Position numbers and translations under genes: made by a program. This document shows positions 11,747 through 23,722 of a stretch of 64,000 bases of DNA, piece after piece. Source of the DNA: Calliopum simillimum (taxonomy: Eukaryota > Arthropoda > Insecta > Diptera > Lauxaniidae); the NCBI GenBank assembly GCA_951812925.1, contig OX638371.1:114475124-114539123 (forward strand), in the 5' to 3' direction. Position 1 is the first letter of the stretch. Each line of letters opens with the position of its first letter. Below the pieces are notes generated by a model that saw nothing but the letters and a program-made list of their open reading frames with translations, did not search any database and was not told the DNA's origin.

Positions 11747-11990
11747 CTCGTTGAACGCGTTTGATTTTCCTTCTGCTGCTGCTGCGGCTGCAACTTCGTT
11801 GTTTGTTCGTTGGTGCGCACAAATTTCGGTTCATTAGGTTAAATTTGTCACGATTTCGACGCGTCGAACGCCAATTTTCATTTTCGGACTTTTTTCTTTT
11901 GGGTTCTGTTTTCCATTGACAGCGCTCAGGCGTTTTTGTTCAGAGTAATAGCGTTTATTTGGGAAAATGTTGTAAAAATCACAAAAATAA
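11747..11990 (-). other. Candidate 5' exon of a host gene
   Basis: Read on the minus strand, this segment is richer in GC and CpG than its surroundings, contains a CAG-rich stretch, and ends with CGTTCAACGAG followed by the strong donor GTGAGT (donor GT at 11745-11746). Such splice-ended, CAG-containing leaders are common in fly genes. A short open frame (11631-11834) crosses it but resembles no known family. If real, the downstream exons lie beyond the left edge or in an intron spanning the LINE. No TATA box or initiator was found, and the evidence is only compositional plus the donor. Confidence 0.3.
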
Positions 11991-12313
11991 AAATAAAAAC
12001 CGAAAAAATTCAATAAAAATGAAAATGAGACAACGAAAAATGCTGTCCAAATGGAAGGAAACCTGTTGCTTCAAATTGTTTTGCCTACAAATAAATGCCA
12101 GAAAAACAAAAAACAACAAATTACAAAAATAACAATAAATAATTTTACAAACATTCACTTTCAGTTGGCGTTGAAAGCGAAAATTGAAAATTGGAATTTT
12201 TTTTTTCGTTTCAATTTGTTGGCATTTTGTTGAAATTTTTTGCAGTTGAGAAGAAGGAAATTATAAAAATTTAATAATAATAAAATTGGAACCTTCAACT
12301 AACCACATATGTA

Positions 12314-13198
12314 GGGTAAGGGAGGGAAATATGGACTACGTGGGTAATATGGACCACACGGTTATTTCCCACTGCATACATAGGATTTACCGTTATTCAT
12401 GTTCAAACTTAGAGCTAATACCTAAAGCTTATAATAGGGCGATTTTAGCGTTCGGTGAAGTCGCATGTTTCTGTAAAGTTGATTTTTCTAAAAAAAAGAT
12501 CAGTGATAATTTTTTTCTAGTGAGTATATTTCCTTATTTTACTTTAAGGACATCGCGTTTTTAAATAACTGGTTAATTATATAAAGTCAGTGAATACTAT
12601 TCAATATTTATGAGCACAAATTAGTTCATTAACCACAAGACTTTTTGATAAAAAAACCATTTATTTCACCAACACGTTCTGTGGGTAATATGGACCACCA
12701 AAGAAAAAAGACTCAAAAACCAATGTATTTATCATCTTTTTCAGATGGGGAATCTAGTTGCAGTTTTCTTGACGAGTCTAATGGTCATTATGTAATTCTT
12801 TAACTACAAAGGAAAAAAATGATGAAAAATGCATATAATGTAATACAGTTTACTCAGAAGATCGAAGTGGCGAATTTTGGGTTGAATGTGTAATCTGACG
12901 TTCTTGGAGTCATGAAAAATGTGCCGAATGTGCAAGTGACATTTTTATAAGCAACTTCTGTACCAAATGGACTATATGGTTCATATTACACTACATTTAT
13001 TTTTCATCTTCATTTTGAGCATTTTCAGTTTTTTAATTTTTTTTCTTTATCCTGATGAGATATGTATCTAAAAGTGAATCAAAATAAAGGTAAATTGTTT
13101 CCTTTACTGAATGACATAAAATTAATTGTTTTGTTTTATGTATTTTGGGTTTTATTTAAAAAAGAAAGATGGGTGGTCCATATTTCCCTCCCTTACAC
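12314..13198 (+). mobile_element. Pogo-like DNA transposon remnant, 885 bp
   Basis: The left end GGGTAAGGGAGGGAAATATG is matched by an inverted copy at the right end with one mismatch (second base). TA lies immediately outside both ends (12312-12313 and 13199-13200). An 18-bp motif GTGGGTAATATGGACCAC is repeated exactly at 12340-12357 and 12681-12698, and a related GGTGGTCCATATTTCCC lies in the right end, probably transposase-binding subterminal repeats. The interior holds the remains of a zinc-finger coding region. TA duplication plus this finger favours the pogo/Tigger branch of Tc1/mariner. Confidence 0.75.
12830..12970 (+). pseudogene. Remnant of pogo-type transposase C-terminal zinc finger
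   Basis: The plus-strand frame gives a C..C, YSEDRSGEFWVEC, a stop where a Cys would be, RSWSHEKCAEC, then F..NFC. The spacing C-x2-C...W-x-x-C-x2-[stop]-x2-W-x-H-x2-C...F-x-C-x2-C fits the PHD-like finger found at the C terminus of many insect pogo/jerky-type DDE transposases. It carries two in-frame stops, so it is dead. It lies inside the TIR element 12314-13198 and supports its assignment. Confidence 0.6.
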
Positions 13199-13204
13199 TA
13201 TTGT

Positions 13205-14810
13205 TTTTTTAGATAAAATACGCACAATAAGGTTGATTTCCAAATTTCATCCCTGTAAAAAGTCGTAATCTTAATTGTGAATAAATCTTTTTATTTCAAT
13301 GTCATCATGACATCACGCAAATACAATTTTTTTGAACATTTTAACCCATTATATCTTGTTCTTGTGGGTCTATTTAACCTTTTTTTAAAGAAAAAAAGTT
13401 ATAATGCATGATTCCAGTCTTTACCCCTGTTGGAAATAACAGACAAATGGTGTGAAAAAGTATGCAACTCAAAGAAATAAAGAAATGATAAATAAATTGG
13501 AGAATTTAACCAATTACAACAACAGGTCATACAGGATTTTCTTTGTTGCGTCAAAACAAGCTGACATGTTCGTATTCCGACATGAAATGTCAGCAACATA
13601 TTGCACCCAAAATAAAGAGCGACATAAATTCCTTGCCTTAAGTGTAAACATGAAATTGCGCCAAAACAACTAACTTAATTCATAATGCATATTAGACAAA
13701 TGTTATAAAACAATAACAACAACAATAAAAGCTCTCAAAATAAAATTGTTGCCGCATCACACAAAATTCAAATTTCGAATTGTTGTCGAATGCACTTCGG
13801 TTAAATTGTGACATTTTGGCAACCCTTCTCAATTGATTCATGTAAACGACACACACAAACGACCGATTTGTCACAGCTTTCGATAATAAAAAAACTTCAC
13901 TTTATTGCTTCTGCTGCCGGTCTATGTCTATTGGCAGTAAAGGTATCTATGTATTTGGTTATGCTTTAAATTTTTTCTTCTTGGTATGCGCTGGAACTCC
14001 ATAATATTTGTACAACAAAAACAACAACACTACTACTGCTACATGGTGTAGGTCATGAAAGGTCCTTCCGTGAATTGTCATTGTCGTGAGTTATATAATA
14101 ATAATGAAAAAAACTAAATTTACAATGAGTGTACCTTCGCCACCTACATACAACAACAACAGTGACATACATCTCAGTAGCATCAATATACAACAAAAAC
14201 TTAATCGAAATTGCAACAACGTTGGCTCATCGATGGTTACTGATTTTGGTGCGTTCATTAGTCAAAGTACCCAATGGGAAAATGTAAAAGCGATCGAAAT
14301 TAGAGCCAGAATGGAGCACACAAATCGAACACAAACATCCGTTTTTGTGTTTTCACTTTTTCGAACTTAGGTTTCTTCGAGTTGAAAGCCACAGAGGAGC
14401 GCACAAATCTATTGCTTATAATGAGTAAAGTTTGTGCACCGGCTTATTATGAGTAATTATAACTAAAGACCCAGACTGCATAACAACTTTGAAACATTTT
14501 CGTAATGGGTCTGTTTTCATTTTCAGAAATATAATTTACATATTTGATTTTTCTCGATTTCATCATTAGAAATATGCAATAAAAAAACAGGATCCGATCG
14601 TTAATGTTTATTTCAATATGCAAACTATCCTAACTCTATATTTAATATCAACTTTAATTTGTATATGGGACGTTCATTCTAAAATGACTCTTCCGTTCTG
14701 TTCAAAAAATTATTTAATCAATCGCTTTTAAATGGGGCATTAATTGTAGCTAATGGTGCATACCTTTTTTAAAATGTGGCCTTTTAAGAAATATTAAAAT
14801 TGCGTATCCT
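13205..14810. other. Intergenic DNA without recognisable gene
   Basis: Several 60-94 codon ORFs occur, none with a recognisable domain or consistent codon bias. CAA runs lie at 13716-13727 and 14018-14030. Nothing further is supportable. Confidence 0.5.
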
Positions 14811-14814
14811 TAAA

Positions 14815-15600
14815 ATTCCATATATGAGCATTTTTAGGTGACGAACGTGACCATCGCACACATTAAAATCGCAAAAAAGTGGATGTAAAACATATTTTTA
14901 TTTTTGTATTTACTTTATATTATAGCTCTTAGGTTGCACTATAATTAGTGTCAACTTTAATAGCAGGCAAAGTCCTGGTTCCAAGATGCACGCAAAAAAA
15001 AAGACACAAAACGATCGTGACAATTATAAGTAGTTTTCGTGCCTATTCAAAGAAAGTCAGAATTCAGCAAACAAGTCAGAATTTTAAAGTGCGACTAACT
15101 TTAGAATTTTATGCAATAATGTTGCTTTATAATGTTTTTTGTTTGATTCAAATATCTTCTGTACTTTTCTTTGTTTTGATCATAATCTGACTCGATACGT
15201 GACAATATGAACGTGACATTTTTTCCACCATACAAAGTTTAAACTGAAAATCTTTCAAAAAACCAGGAATTCCCAGTGAATGTTGGATCGCCTTATCTTG
15301 TTAAGTTGACGTGGCATCACCAATATTTACAAAAGATGTCATTTTTCCCTACCCATTTTACATGTGTACCAAATTTCATAAATTATGAATTTCTTTTTTT
15401 AAGGGCGTGAAATGTGTATACATGTATCAAATCTCATTCAAGTGCGATAAATATTTTCGGAGATATGATGAAGAGATTTTTGTGGGGCTTGGTACACCCA
15501 TTTTTTCCAGTACACATTATTTGTCTTGGTGCTTTTTACATTTGTATCAAATTTCATCTATGTACGTTAAATAGTTTCAGAGACAAGATGATTTAATAAC
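14815..15600 (+). repeat. Dispersed repeat R15, plus-strand copy with ~310-bp insertion
   Basis: GGTGACGAACGTGACCATCG (14836) through TAGCTCTTAGGTTGCAC aligns with the minus strand of 6235-6655. The match resumes at AATTCCCAGTGAATGTTGG (15268) and continues through AAGTTGACGTGGCATCACC and AGATATGATGAAGAGATTTT. The extra block 14945-15262 is absent from the other copy; its ends are not inverted repeats, so its nature is unknown. Confidence 0.75.
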
Positions 15601-16165
15601 TATGGCCTCCCATTAATTTTTCCTCTCCAACATTTCTCTTAAATGTACTACCCCAATTTTTTCCACTCAAAAAAAATCCTCGTTGTCGGGAGAGAAAAAA
15701 ATTTTCACAGACTCCCATTAATTTTTCCTTTTCAACATTTTTCTCGAACACACTATTCTCTTTTTTCCATCTAAATTTTGTATGGGAGGCCCCCTAAGGG
15801 GTGGAAAAAAGAGAATAGTATGTAGAAAAATGTTGAGAAGGAAAAATTAATGGGGGTTGGTGAACATTTTTTCCTCTCCTGGCAATGAGGAATTTTTTTG
15901 ATATTCTTATGAAAATTTTGTATAGGGGTAAAAAAAGGTGCTAGTACGTTAGAGAAATAATGGAGAGGTAAAGTTAGTGGGGGTCAGTGAACAATTTTTC
16001 CCTCTACCGCCAATGAGGAATTTTTTGATATTTTTGTGAAAATTTTTATATGGGAGCCCTCCTAAGGGGTAAAAAAGGGGGTAGAACGTTTGAGAAAAAT
16101 ATTGGAGAGATAAAGTTCGTGGGGGTCGGTGAGTATTTTTACCCACTTCCAGCAACGAAGAATAT
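15600..16165. repeat. Foldback repeat with near-perfect 56-bp hairpin
   Basis: The arms 15714-15769 (CATTAATTTTTCCTTTTCAA ... CTCTTTTTTCCA) and 15801-15857 (TGGAAAAAAGAGAATAGT ... AAGGAAAAATTAATG) are almost exactly complementary around a ~31-bp loop. Diverged direct copies of the right arm follow near 15930-16010 and 16085-16130, each with a GGGGTAAAAAA motif and GCAATGAGGAA, so inverted and tandem structure are combined. No coding region. Confidence 0.8.
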
Positions 16166-16169
16166 TTAA

Positions 16170-17730
16170 GTGCTTGTTCACTCACATACGAGTACTTAGG
16201 TTAGGGTGGCGGTAATTGCTTGAGCAAAAATCTCACATAGACCAACTAGGTCCATAGCGTTACTTGTAAATTAAAAAATTATAAAAAAAATCCCATCGTT
16301 TGCCCATTCTAAAAATAGTCATAAAATTTGTCAAATTTATGAAAGTTTTTTTAGAAATCGAAGAAAAATTTCCTTAAAAAAACATAACTTGAAATAAACC
16401 AAATTGTATGATTTGGTTGACTATTGACGAAGTTGTGAGCATTTCAAAAAACTATTGAATGTTATTTTTGCAGCTTTTTTAGTCTTTTGAAAATTTATAT
16501 ATCTGAAACGGCTCGATGAAAAAAATCATAAATGCTAATCTGAACTAGTATATAAGATAAAAAAGTTTCAAAAAAATGCAAAAGGAAATGCTATCCGAAA
16601 CGGTGTTCCACATATAAGCTACCAATTCGGAATGCTAATTTTCCTATAAGATACTATGAAATTTTTTCTCCAAAAAATAATGTTAAAAATATTTACCGTT
16701 AAATTAAATTTTATGCGCCTTTGCATTGCGCAGGCGCAACATTTATTGACATGCCACCAACGAGCAGCAGCAGCAACAACTGAAAGTGCCATCGTGGGAA
16801 ATGCAATAAATTTGTCTATGAGCAGCAACAACAATGGCAAATTTGGAACAAACATTTTCACTTCAAATTTTATATGAAATCACAAACGATTCCAACATTT
16901 TGCTTCTTTGCAACATTATTACTCATTCGTAATTTGCCGCTGAATTTCAATTGTGGGCGGCCATCATTTTGTAGTGTTTCGCACAATGCAACTGACTCCA
17001 TGCAACGCCATTCAAATGCATTGCAAATTGCAAATGCACCACGAGTAGCCCACATTCAAGCGCTCATTTATGTACATAAACATTAAATTTAAGGAGAAGA
17101 AGAAAAAACAAAAACAAAAAAAAAAATAACAAATAAATGGCATGGTAATAAAGAAAACCAAAAGTAATAAATACGCTTTAATTCATTAGATTAACTCAAC
17201 ATTGATTGACAGTGGTGTAGTTAAGTAAAATACTAAACAAAATCTGATTTTTGTTAATATGAAGGAAGTACGAAATGTGAAGTTGCAAATATATGCAGTT
17301 CGTGCAAAAGAGACAATGTGTTACATATTTAATCGTTCTGTTACACAATGCATAGAATATTGACAATTCGCTGTGCCGCAGTGTGTCACATTAATTATGT
17401 GACAGCGGAATTAATATTCGATTTAAACTTTTATAGGTTCTAATGCTAATGGCAGCTTAACAAACAGCAGCAGCAACAACAGTGTTGCCAAAATGTTATT
17501 TGTTACTTGCAGGCAGGGGAGGGGGAGTTTGGAGAATATGTGTGGGTTTTATTTATTATTATTTGCATAAAAAGATGTGAGCACAAAAAAAAAAAAAAAA
17601 CAAAAATCCTAACAGCAGTCATGGTATATTTTATTCCAAATCGCAAAAATTCACTTATACACGGACAAAAAATATTTGCAGAATATGCTAACAGCATTTT
17701 AGCCTTGGTTTTGAGCCTTCTTATGTAATA
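16170..17730. other. Intergenic DNA without recognisable gene
   Basis: CAG/CAA runs lie at 16762-16777 and 17467-17481. Overlapping short ORFs on both strands (16619-17086) lack recognisable domains. Nothing else is supportable. Confidence 0.5.
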
Positions 17731-17731
17731 C

Positions 17732-18849
17732 GATATGATGATATGATGACATGATGATATGATGATATGATAATATGATGATATGATGATATGATGATAT
17801 GATGATATGATGATATGATGATATGATGATATGATGATATGATGATATGATGATATGATGATATGATGATATGATGATATGATGATATGATGATATGATG
17901 ATATGATGATATGATGATATGATGATATGATGATATGATGATATGATGATATGATGATATGATGATATGATGATATGATGATATGATGATATGATGATAT
18001 GATGATATGATGATATGATGATATGATGATATGATGATATGATGATATGATGATATGATGATATGATGATATGATGATATGATGATATGATGATATGATG
18101 ATATGATGATATGATGATATGATGATATGATGATATGATGATATGATGATATGATGATATGATGATATGATGATATGATGATATGATGATATGATGATAT
18201 GATGATATGATGATATGATGATATGATGATATGATGATATGATGATATGATGATATGATGATATGATGATATGATGATATGATGATATGATGATATGATG
18301 ATATGATGATATGATGATATGATGATATGATGATATGATGATATGATGATATGATGATATGATGATATGATGATATGATGATATGATGATATGATGATAT
18401 GATGATATGATGATATGATGATATGATGATATGATGATATGATGATATGATGATATGATGATATGATGATATGATGATATGATGATATGATGATATGATG
18501 ATATGATGATATGATGATATGATGATATGATGATATGATGATATGATGATATGATGATATGATGATATGATGATATGATGATATGATGATATGATGATAT
18601 GATGATATGATGATATGATGATATGATGATATGATGATATGATGATATGATGATATGATGATATGATGATATGATGATATGATGATATGATGATATGATG
18701 ATATGATGATATGATGATATGATGATATGATGATATGATGATATGATGATATGATGATATGATGATATGATGATATGATGATATGATGATATGATGATAT
18801 GATGATATGATGATATGATGATATGATGATATGATGATATGATGATATG
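17732..18849. repeat. 8-bp satellite (ATGATATG)n, about 140 copies
   Basis: After a short degenerate lead-in (one GATGACAT and one GATAATAT variant before 17775), the unit ATGATATG repeats without a visible interruption to about 18849, where it decays into TTATGACATGGTGATC. The uniformity over more than 1 kb is exceptional beside the other, diverged arrays in the window. It implies recent expansion, frequent homogenisation, or an assembly artefact. Confidence 0.97.
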
Positions 18850-18884
18850 TTATGACATGGTGATCTAATGTAATATGATAGTAT

Positions 18885-19150
18885 TTTTTTCTGATCTCAA
18901 ATCAATCAATTAGTATGACAAATGTACTACTTAATTAAAGCAAATTTAACGAAATTTCCCAAAAAAGATATTAAAAGGCATATTAATCAGGCTTTTTTCA
19001 AACTAAAATGGCCGCTAAAGTAAAAAAATTGGAAAAAAATGTATAATATTGAATTTAAATGTCCAGAACTTTGCAAAATCCTTTTAAAATCTATAAACCA
19101 AATACATTCTTAGAAAGATTTTGTTATTAACTAATAGTTTCTCATAAATA
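18885..19150 (+). repeat. Single arm of foldback family FB-A
   Basis: It holds the landmarks in order: TTTTTCTGATCTCAAAT, GCAAATTTAACGAAATTTCC, CTAAAATGGCCGCTAAAGTA, TCCAGAACTTTGCAAAATCC and AACCAAATACATTCTTAGAAAG. The arm starts directly after the satellite. Confidence 0.7.
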
Positions 19151-19154
19151 GTCG

Positions 19155-19930
19155 AATTTCGGTCACAAGGCAAACTCTAGATTTTTAAATTTCAACTTTA
19201 TACTCAACAATTTTTCGCAGTGTATACAACAATGTATTATTTGTTTGCATTTGTATGATTTCTGACAAATCGCCGAATTAATTGCAAAACACTTTTATTT
19301 TCTGGGGCGACGGTGGTGTGCGCCTTTTGTGATCGTTATGATGATGCTGATGATGATGATTTAAATGATGATAATGATGTTGATGACTAATGCATGTGCG
19401 CTCATTTGTTGCGCATTTGACAGAAGGTCTCCAATGAGTCGCGATGTCATGCTGTGTCGACTGTGTGGGGATTTATGAGCCCAAGTGTGTACATTTATAA
19501 TTTGTATTTTTTGTTTTGTTTTTTTCAACAAAAATTGCTGGGTGGCCAATTAAGCTGGGGTAAATACTTATATTATACTTTCATAAAATAGAGAAGCTTT
19601 AATTTTATTCTTAGCGTTGGATTATGTAAAACATTTTTAGATTTTTCAAATGAGATTATTTTTGGGTAATGAGACTGACTTAATTTTTTTGGCTTAAAAT
19701 ATTTTAAGCTCATTGCGCTTTATTTGAACAATGTTATTGAACAGTGTGTACGAAATTTCTTACAGTTTTAATTGTTAACATTTTTTTTTGTTTTTTCTTT
19801 TTTTTTGCAGAAAAATCTTGACACCCTCTCAAAGGCAACAAATGAATTTGCACAAAAATGTCACTTGTGCACGCGCCCACATAAATAATCTACTTGCTGT
19901 GCTAATTAAATGTTATGCACTGGATACATA
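19155..19930. other. Intergenic DNA with GAT microsatellite
   Basis: A GAT/GATGCT run lies at 19337-19386. No gene is recognised. Confidence 0.5.
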
Positions 19931-19936
19931 TATATA

Positions 19937-20526
19937 CACTGGTCGGCATAATTATTTTGACAAAAACTATTTGTGACTAGCGAACGTTGCTTATGTATAG
20001 CAAATATATTCCCGTTTTCTGTTTTCAATCTTTTTTTGCTCACAAAAAGTAACAAACATAATTCAATTGCTTTTAACCGAAATGTTTCTAGTTAAAATAA
20101 GAACCGCCGGTCTTTCTACAGATCAGTTGAAGTGAAGTCATATAAGTCATATAAGTCATATCTAGAAAAACAGTTTTTTTACGAATACGGCAACACTGCA
20201 CAAGAAAACAAAATTTTTACTACGTTTTTTAGCTCAACACACTCCAAGTAATCGAAATAAATTTGAATCGTTCGAATCATAATTTTTACTGTAAAATAGT
20301 GGTTATTCAAAGTTGATGTCAAAATACTTATGTCACAACAAAATTCGTTATTTGCTTGCATGCTAATCAGCAGAAAAAAAATGAAAACGCAAAACGACAA
20401 AATATTTAGTATGCATATAGCTGTAAATACAGTCTTTCTTTTCAGCACCGTTATTTGACAGTTCTAAGCGAAGCGACGTTCGCTAGTCACAAATAGATTT
20501 TGTCAAAATAGTTATGCCCACTAGTG
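19937..20526. mobile_element. 590-bp Tc1/mariner-type MITE
   Basis: The left end CACTGGTCGGCATAATTATT continues through TTTGACAAAAACTATTTGTG and ACTAGCGAACGTTGC. The right end is its inverted copy (about 55 bp with few mismatches), finishing GCCCACTAGTG at 20526. TA flanks both sides (19935-19936, 20527-20528). CACTGGTC ends and the TA duplication are typical of Tc1-like elements. The 89-codon ORF inside has no transposase motif. An ATAAGTCAT triplet repeat lies near 20139-20160. Confidence 0.9.
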
Positions 20527-20529
20527 TAC

Positions 20530-22270
20530 ATGTACATATGCCATTATGTTGACCGCTGCTCTTGTTGTCACTGCAAAGAAATTAGATATTTTTTTATTGC
20601 AACAGAAAATTTCTGTCAACAGCGACAAGTTGTTGCCATCAAATGACACTCCAACTGCAACAATGCACTTAAAATGTTTAACTCATGGTCAGCATGGGAC
20701 AAAAACAACATAAATGTTGTAGTTGTTATTTTTTATAAATTTTTTCTTAAATTGAAAATAAAAGGAAATCGAACAAATGCAAATAAGTTCCTTTTTTTGT
20801 TGTGTTCAATGTTTTCTTTCAACGCCAACAACAGCAACAAATTAGCATGCAATAAATTTTTGTTAAAACAACAACAACAACAATAACATCACTTGCAACA
20901 TGTTGCATAACATGTGCGCAAATGCAATTGAGACATAAAATTGTAACAAATAAATGTGCAAAGTTGAAAATGGCAAAAAAGAAAAGGTACTCGCATGCGC
21001 GGCATTGGTAAAAACAAAAGACTTAGGTAACGAACTTGACGACTACTAAAATGCTGCAAATTTTTATTTTACATTTTTCTTATTTGGTGATTGTTCTTAA
21101 TTTAGTCATGTTGCAGCAACAACAAAAACAACAACAATTTGTTGTTGTAAGTATTATTGTTGCTGTTAGCGCTCTTGTTTTTCCATGTTGTTGTATATGC
21201 AATACATTTTGCTATTTATTTTAATTACGTTTATGCGTGACAGAAGTTCTCAGTTACGTTCGTTGTTTTTTGAATGCTGAATTCCGCATGTGGCTTGTTG
21301 CAATTGCTACGCATTGGGATAAAAATATATTGGCATGTTAAACTCTTTGATTTCTGTAGGTTTTCTTCATTTTATTTTTAAAAAAATGGAGCCTCAAAAG
21401 TAAATATATAGCAAGTCAACTCTTTCTTTCAATAAGAGAGCTCATTTTAAGTCAACTTCTATTGTCATTTTTATCAAATAAGTTTCGGTTGAATAATCTT
21501 TATATACGCCAAAACATCTAATAAATAAATCCGTAGCTTTCCGACTGCTATGACATTGAATAAAGTAAGATTTCAGCCAAAAAAAATTGACACAAACCTT
21601 GAAAAACATGAAAATACAAATAAACTTTCATTTTTCAACTGAAATGAAAACGAGAATGCTTTAATTTTAACCCCTCCAAAAGAAAAAAATTAAAAAACTT
21701 TGCACAAAAGCCACACGATACTAATTTATTACACTTTCAGGGGGCAACGCATTGCTTGGCATGCCCCGCTTTTAAAGCTTCATTAAGATGAAACATAAAT
21801 TGTAGGTGGCTGTCAAATCGAATGTATAAAAGCAACAACATGGCCAACAAGCAATAAAACTTAAAAGCGAAACCAATATACTTACGTTTTTGGCTAAGAT
21901 CGGAGTTCAACGCAATGGCTTCAGGTGTAAATTTAATCTACACATTTATGAGCATCATTAACAAGCAGCAGTGGATGCGACAGATAAAAGCGATATGAAA
22001 AAAAAAAAAAAAATGAAATTTTGAGTCTGATCAGCAAAATTTTAGCAATATCAAGGAAGCACAAAATCTGAACATTCCAATGAATTCCTTTAGGTTTATC
22101 TGTTTTTTATATGGAGTCCGCACAGCTGAAGTCATTTAAATTGCTATAAATTAATGCGCTGCTATTAGCGTCTCATATGAAAATTCATAAATTAAAAGAT
22201 TTTAATTTTTGGCAATCGCAACAACAATGAGTGGAGATTAGCAACATTTTTGTAGGGTAAAGTCTGCAAA
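20530..22270. other. Intergenic DNA without recognisable gene
   Basis: CAA-rich runs lie at 20828-20885 and 21114-21148, and a poly(A) run near 22000. No supported gene. Confidence 0.5.
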
Positions 22271-22274
22271 GAGT

Positions 22275-22925
22275 GCTTATGTATTTTATATATAGCGTGT
22301 ATCGCATAAAGTTACGAAGTTCCTGCTAATTGTATAGGCTTGCTAAGAGAGTATTTACTCTATATGATTTTAAATGATTTTGCAAAGTTCTAGACCTTTA
22401 AAGTTGATATTTTAAATTTTTTTGAATTTAGCAGCCATTTTAGTGTGAAAATGGTCTTATTAATATACACTTTTATAATTTTTTTTGGTATCCTCATTAA
22501 ATTTTCTTTAATTTGGTGGTACATTTGTTATACCAATTTCTTTTTGAGGTCTGAAAAGAATAATATTCAACATCAATATCGCTTGAGGGATTCAGTAGAT
22601 AAAAAACACACATTATAGGTAGCGAAACGCATGCGAGTAACCTGTGTGTTACAAAGGTACTGCTTAGTTAAAAGAAATTTAACAAGGATTCAAAAAAAAA
22701 GTTACACAAAGGTATGTAAATGCTACCTTCTTCGTACTAAAATGGCCGCCAAAGTACAAAAAAAAAGTTTTAGGTATCAATTTTTAAGGTGTAGGACTTT
22801 GCGAAATTTTATTAAACTTTATAAACTAAATACACCTTTGGAAAGCTCATACAATTAACTAAAAGTTTTTGGTTCGAAATTTTCCCGAAAATGCTAGGGT
22901 TACCCAAAAAACTTCGCCGAAACTA
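22275..22925. mobile_element. Two-armed foldback element FB-A
   Basis: The outer motif GTGTATCGCATAAAGTTACG lies near 22290. The left arm (about 22375-22560) contains TTTTGCAAAGTTCTAGACC, GCAGCCATTTTAGT, TTCTTTAATTTGGTGGTAC and CAATTTCTTTTTGAGGTCTG. The right arm (about 22660-22915) is its inverted copy: GAAATTTAACAAGGATTC, CTAAAATGGCCGCCAAAGTA, AAGGTGTAGGACTTTGC, ATGCTAGGGTTACCC. The unique centre has CTTGAGGGATTCAGTAGA and GAGTAACCTGTGTGTTAC, which recurs in the copy at 59770-60420. No coding capacity; superfamily unassigned. Confidence 0.85.
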
Positions 22926-23114
22926 ATAAGCCAATCAAAAAAAAAAAAAAAAAAATGTGAATATTATTTACAGGTAACTTAATTAGCTTTAATTTAGCAT
23001 TGAGTACGTTTAAACATTATTATTGGATCTTTTTATGTCTGTAATTAAGAGGAACCATATTTTTCTTTTGGTGCAAAAACCGAAAATGACCGATATCTTG
23101 AAAACGACGTGGGA

Positions 23115-23310
23115 GCTTGTTGGTATAAAATGTATGCACATAAAATATTAACACAATTCAAACTATTTTGGTTTACATTTTATAGTATCACTATATTAAA
23201 AATTTTCCATACCTTTTTTGTATAAAATTTATATGGGAGTTCATATGAAAGTATGTATATGAAAGTATAAAATTCATATTATGCCCATACAAACCAATCT
23301 ACTTACGAAC
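23115..23310 (+). repeat. Dispersed repeat R23, copy 1
   Basis: TTTTGTATAAAATTTATATG, GGAGTTCATATGAAAG, ATAAAATTCATATTATGC and CAAACCAA occur in the same order at 41400-41625. Unknown family, no visible ends. Confidence 0.6.
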
Positions 23311-23722
23311 AATAAATTCCATAGTAAAAAAATAAACGCAATGAGATTGGTTCCTCAATTTAGACTAGCTCCGCTCAGTTTTTTTTATTCTAACTGTACA
23401 TTTTTTAAATATTGAATAAAAAGGGAAATGAAAGTGAAGAGAAAGAAAAGACTAAGTTATTGTATTTTTCAGCTCAGTCCGTTTTGGTTTTTTGATACTG
23501 TGTGTAAGCGTATCTTTTTATCTTTTTTTTAAAAAAAAAGTTTTAAAATTTTGTACAGAATGCATGTGTGTCATTCTCCCTCTAAGTTTTTTTCAATTTC
23601 TATTCATATTCTTTTATTTTTACATAATTTGTTCAATAAATAATTAGAACGGCTATCCACCAGTTTAAACTTTTTTCAAAATAATCTCTATTTTCATTGA
23701 GATTTTACTGTTTTCCAATATT

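Noticed and set aside
17732..18849. CRISPR-like array
   Set aside because: Units are 8 bp with no spacers, and the genome is eukaryotic.
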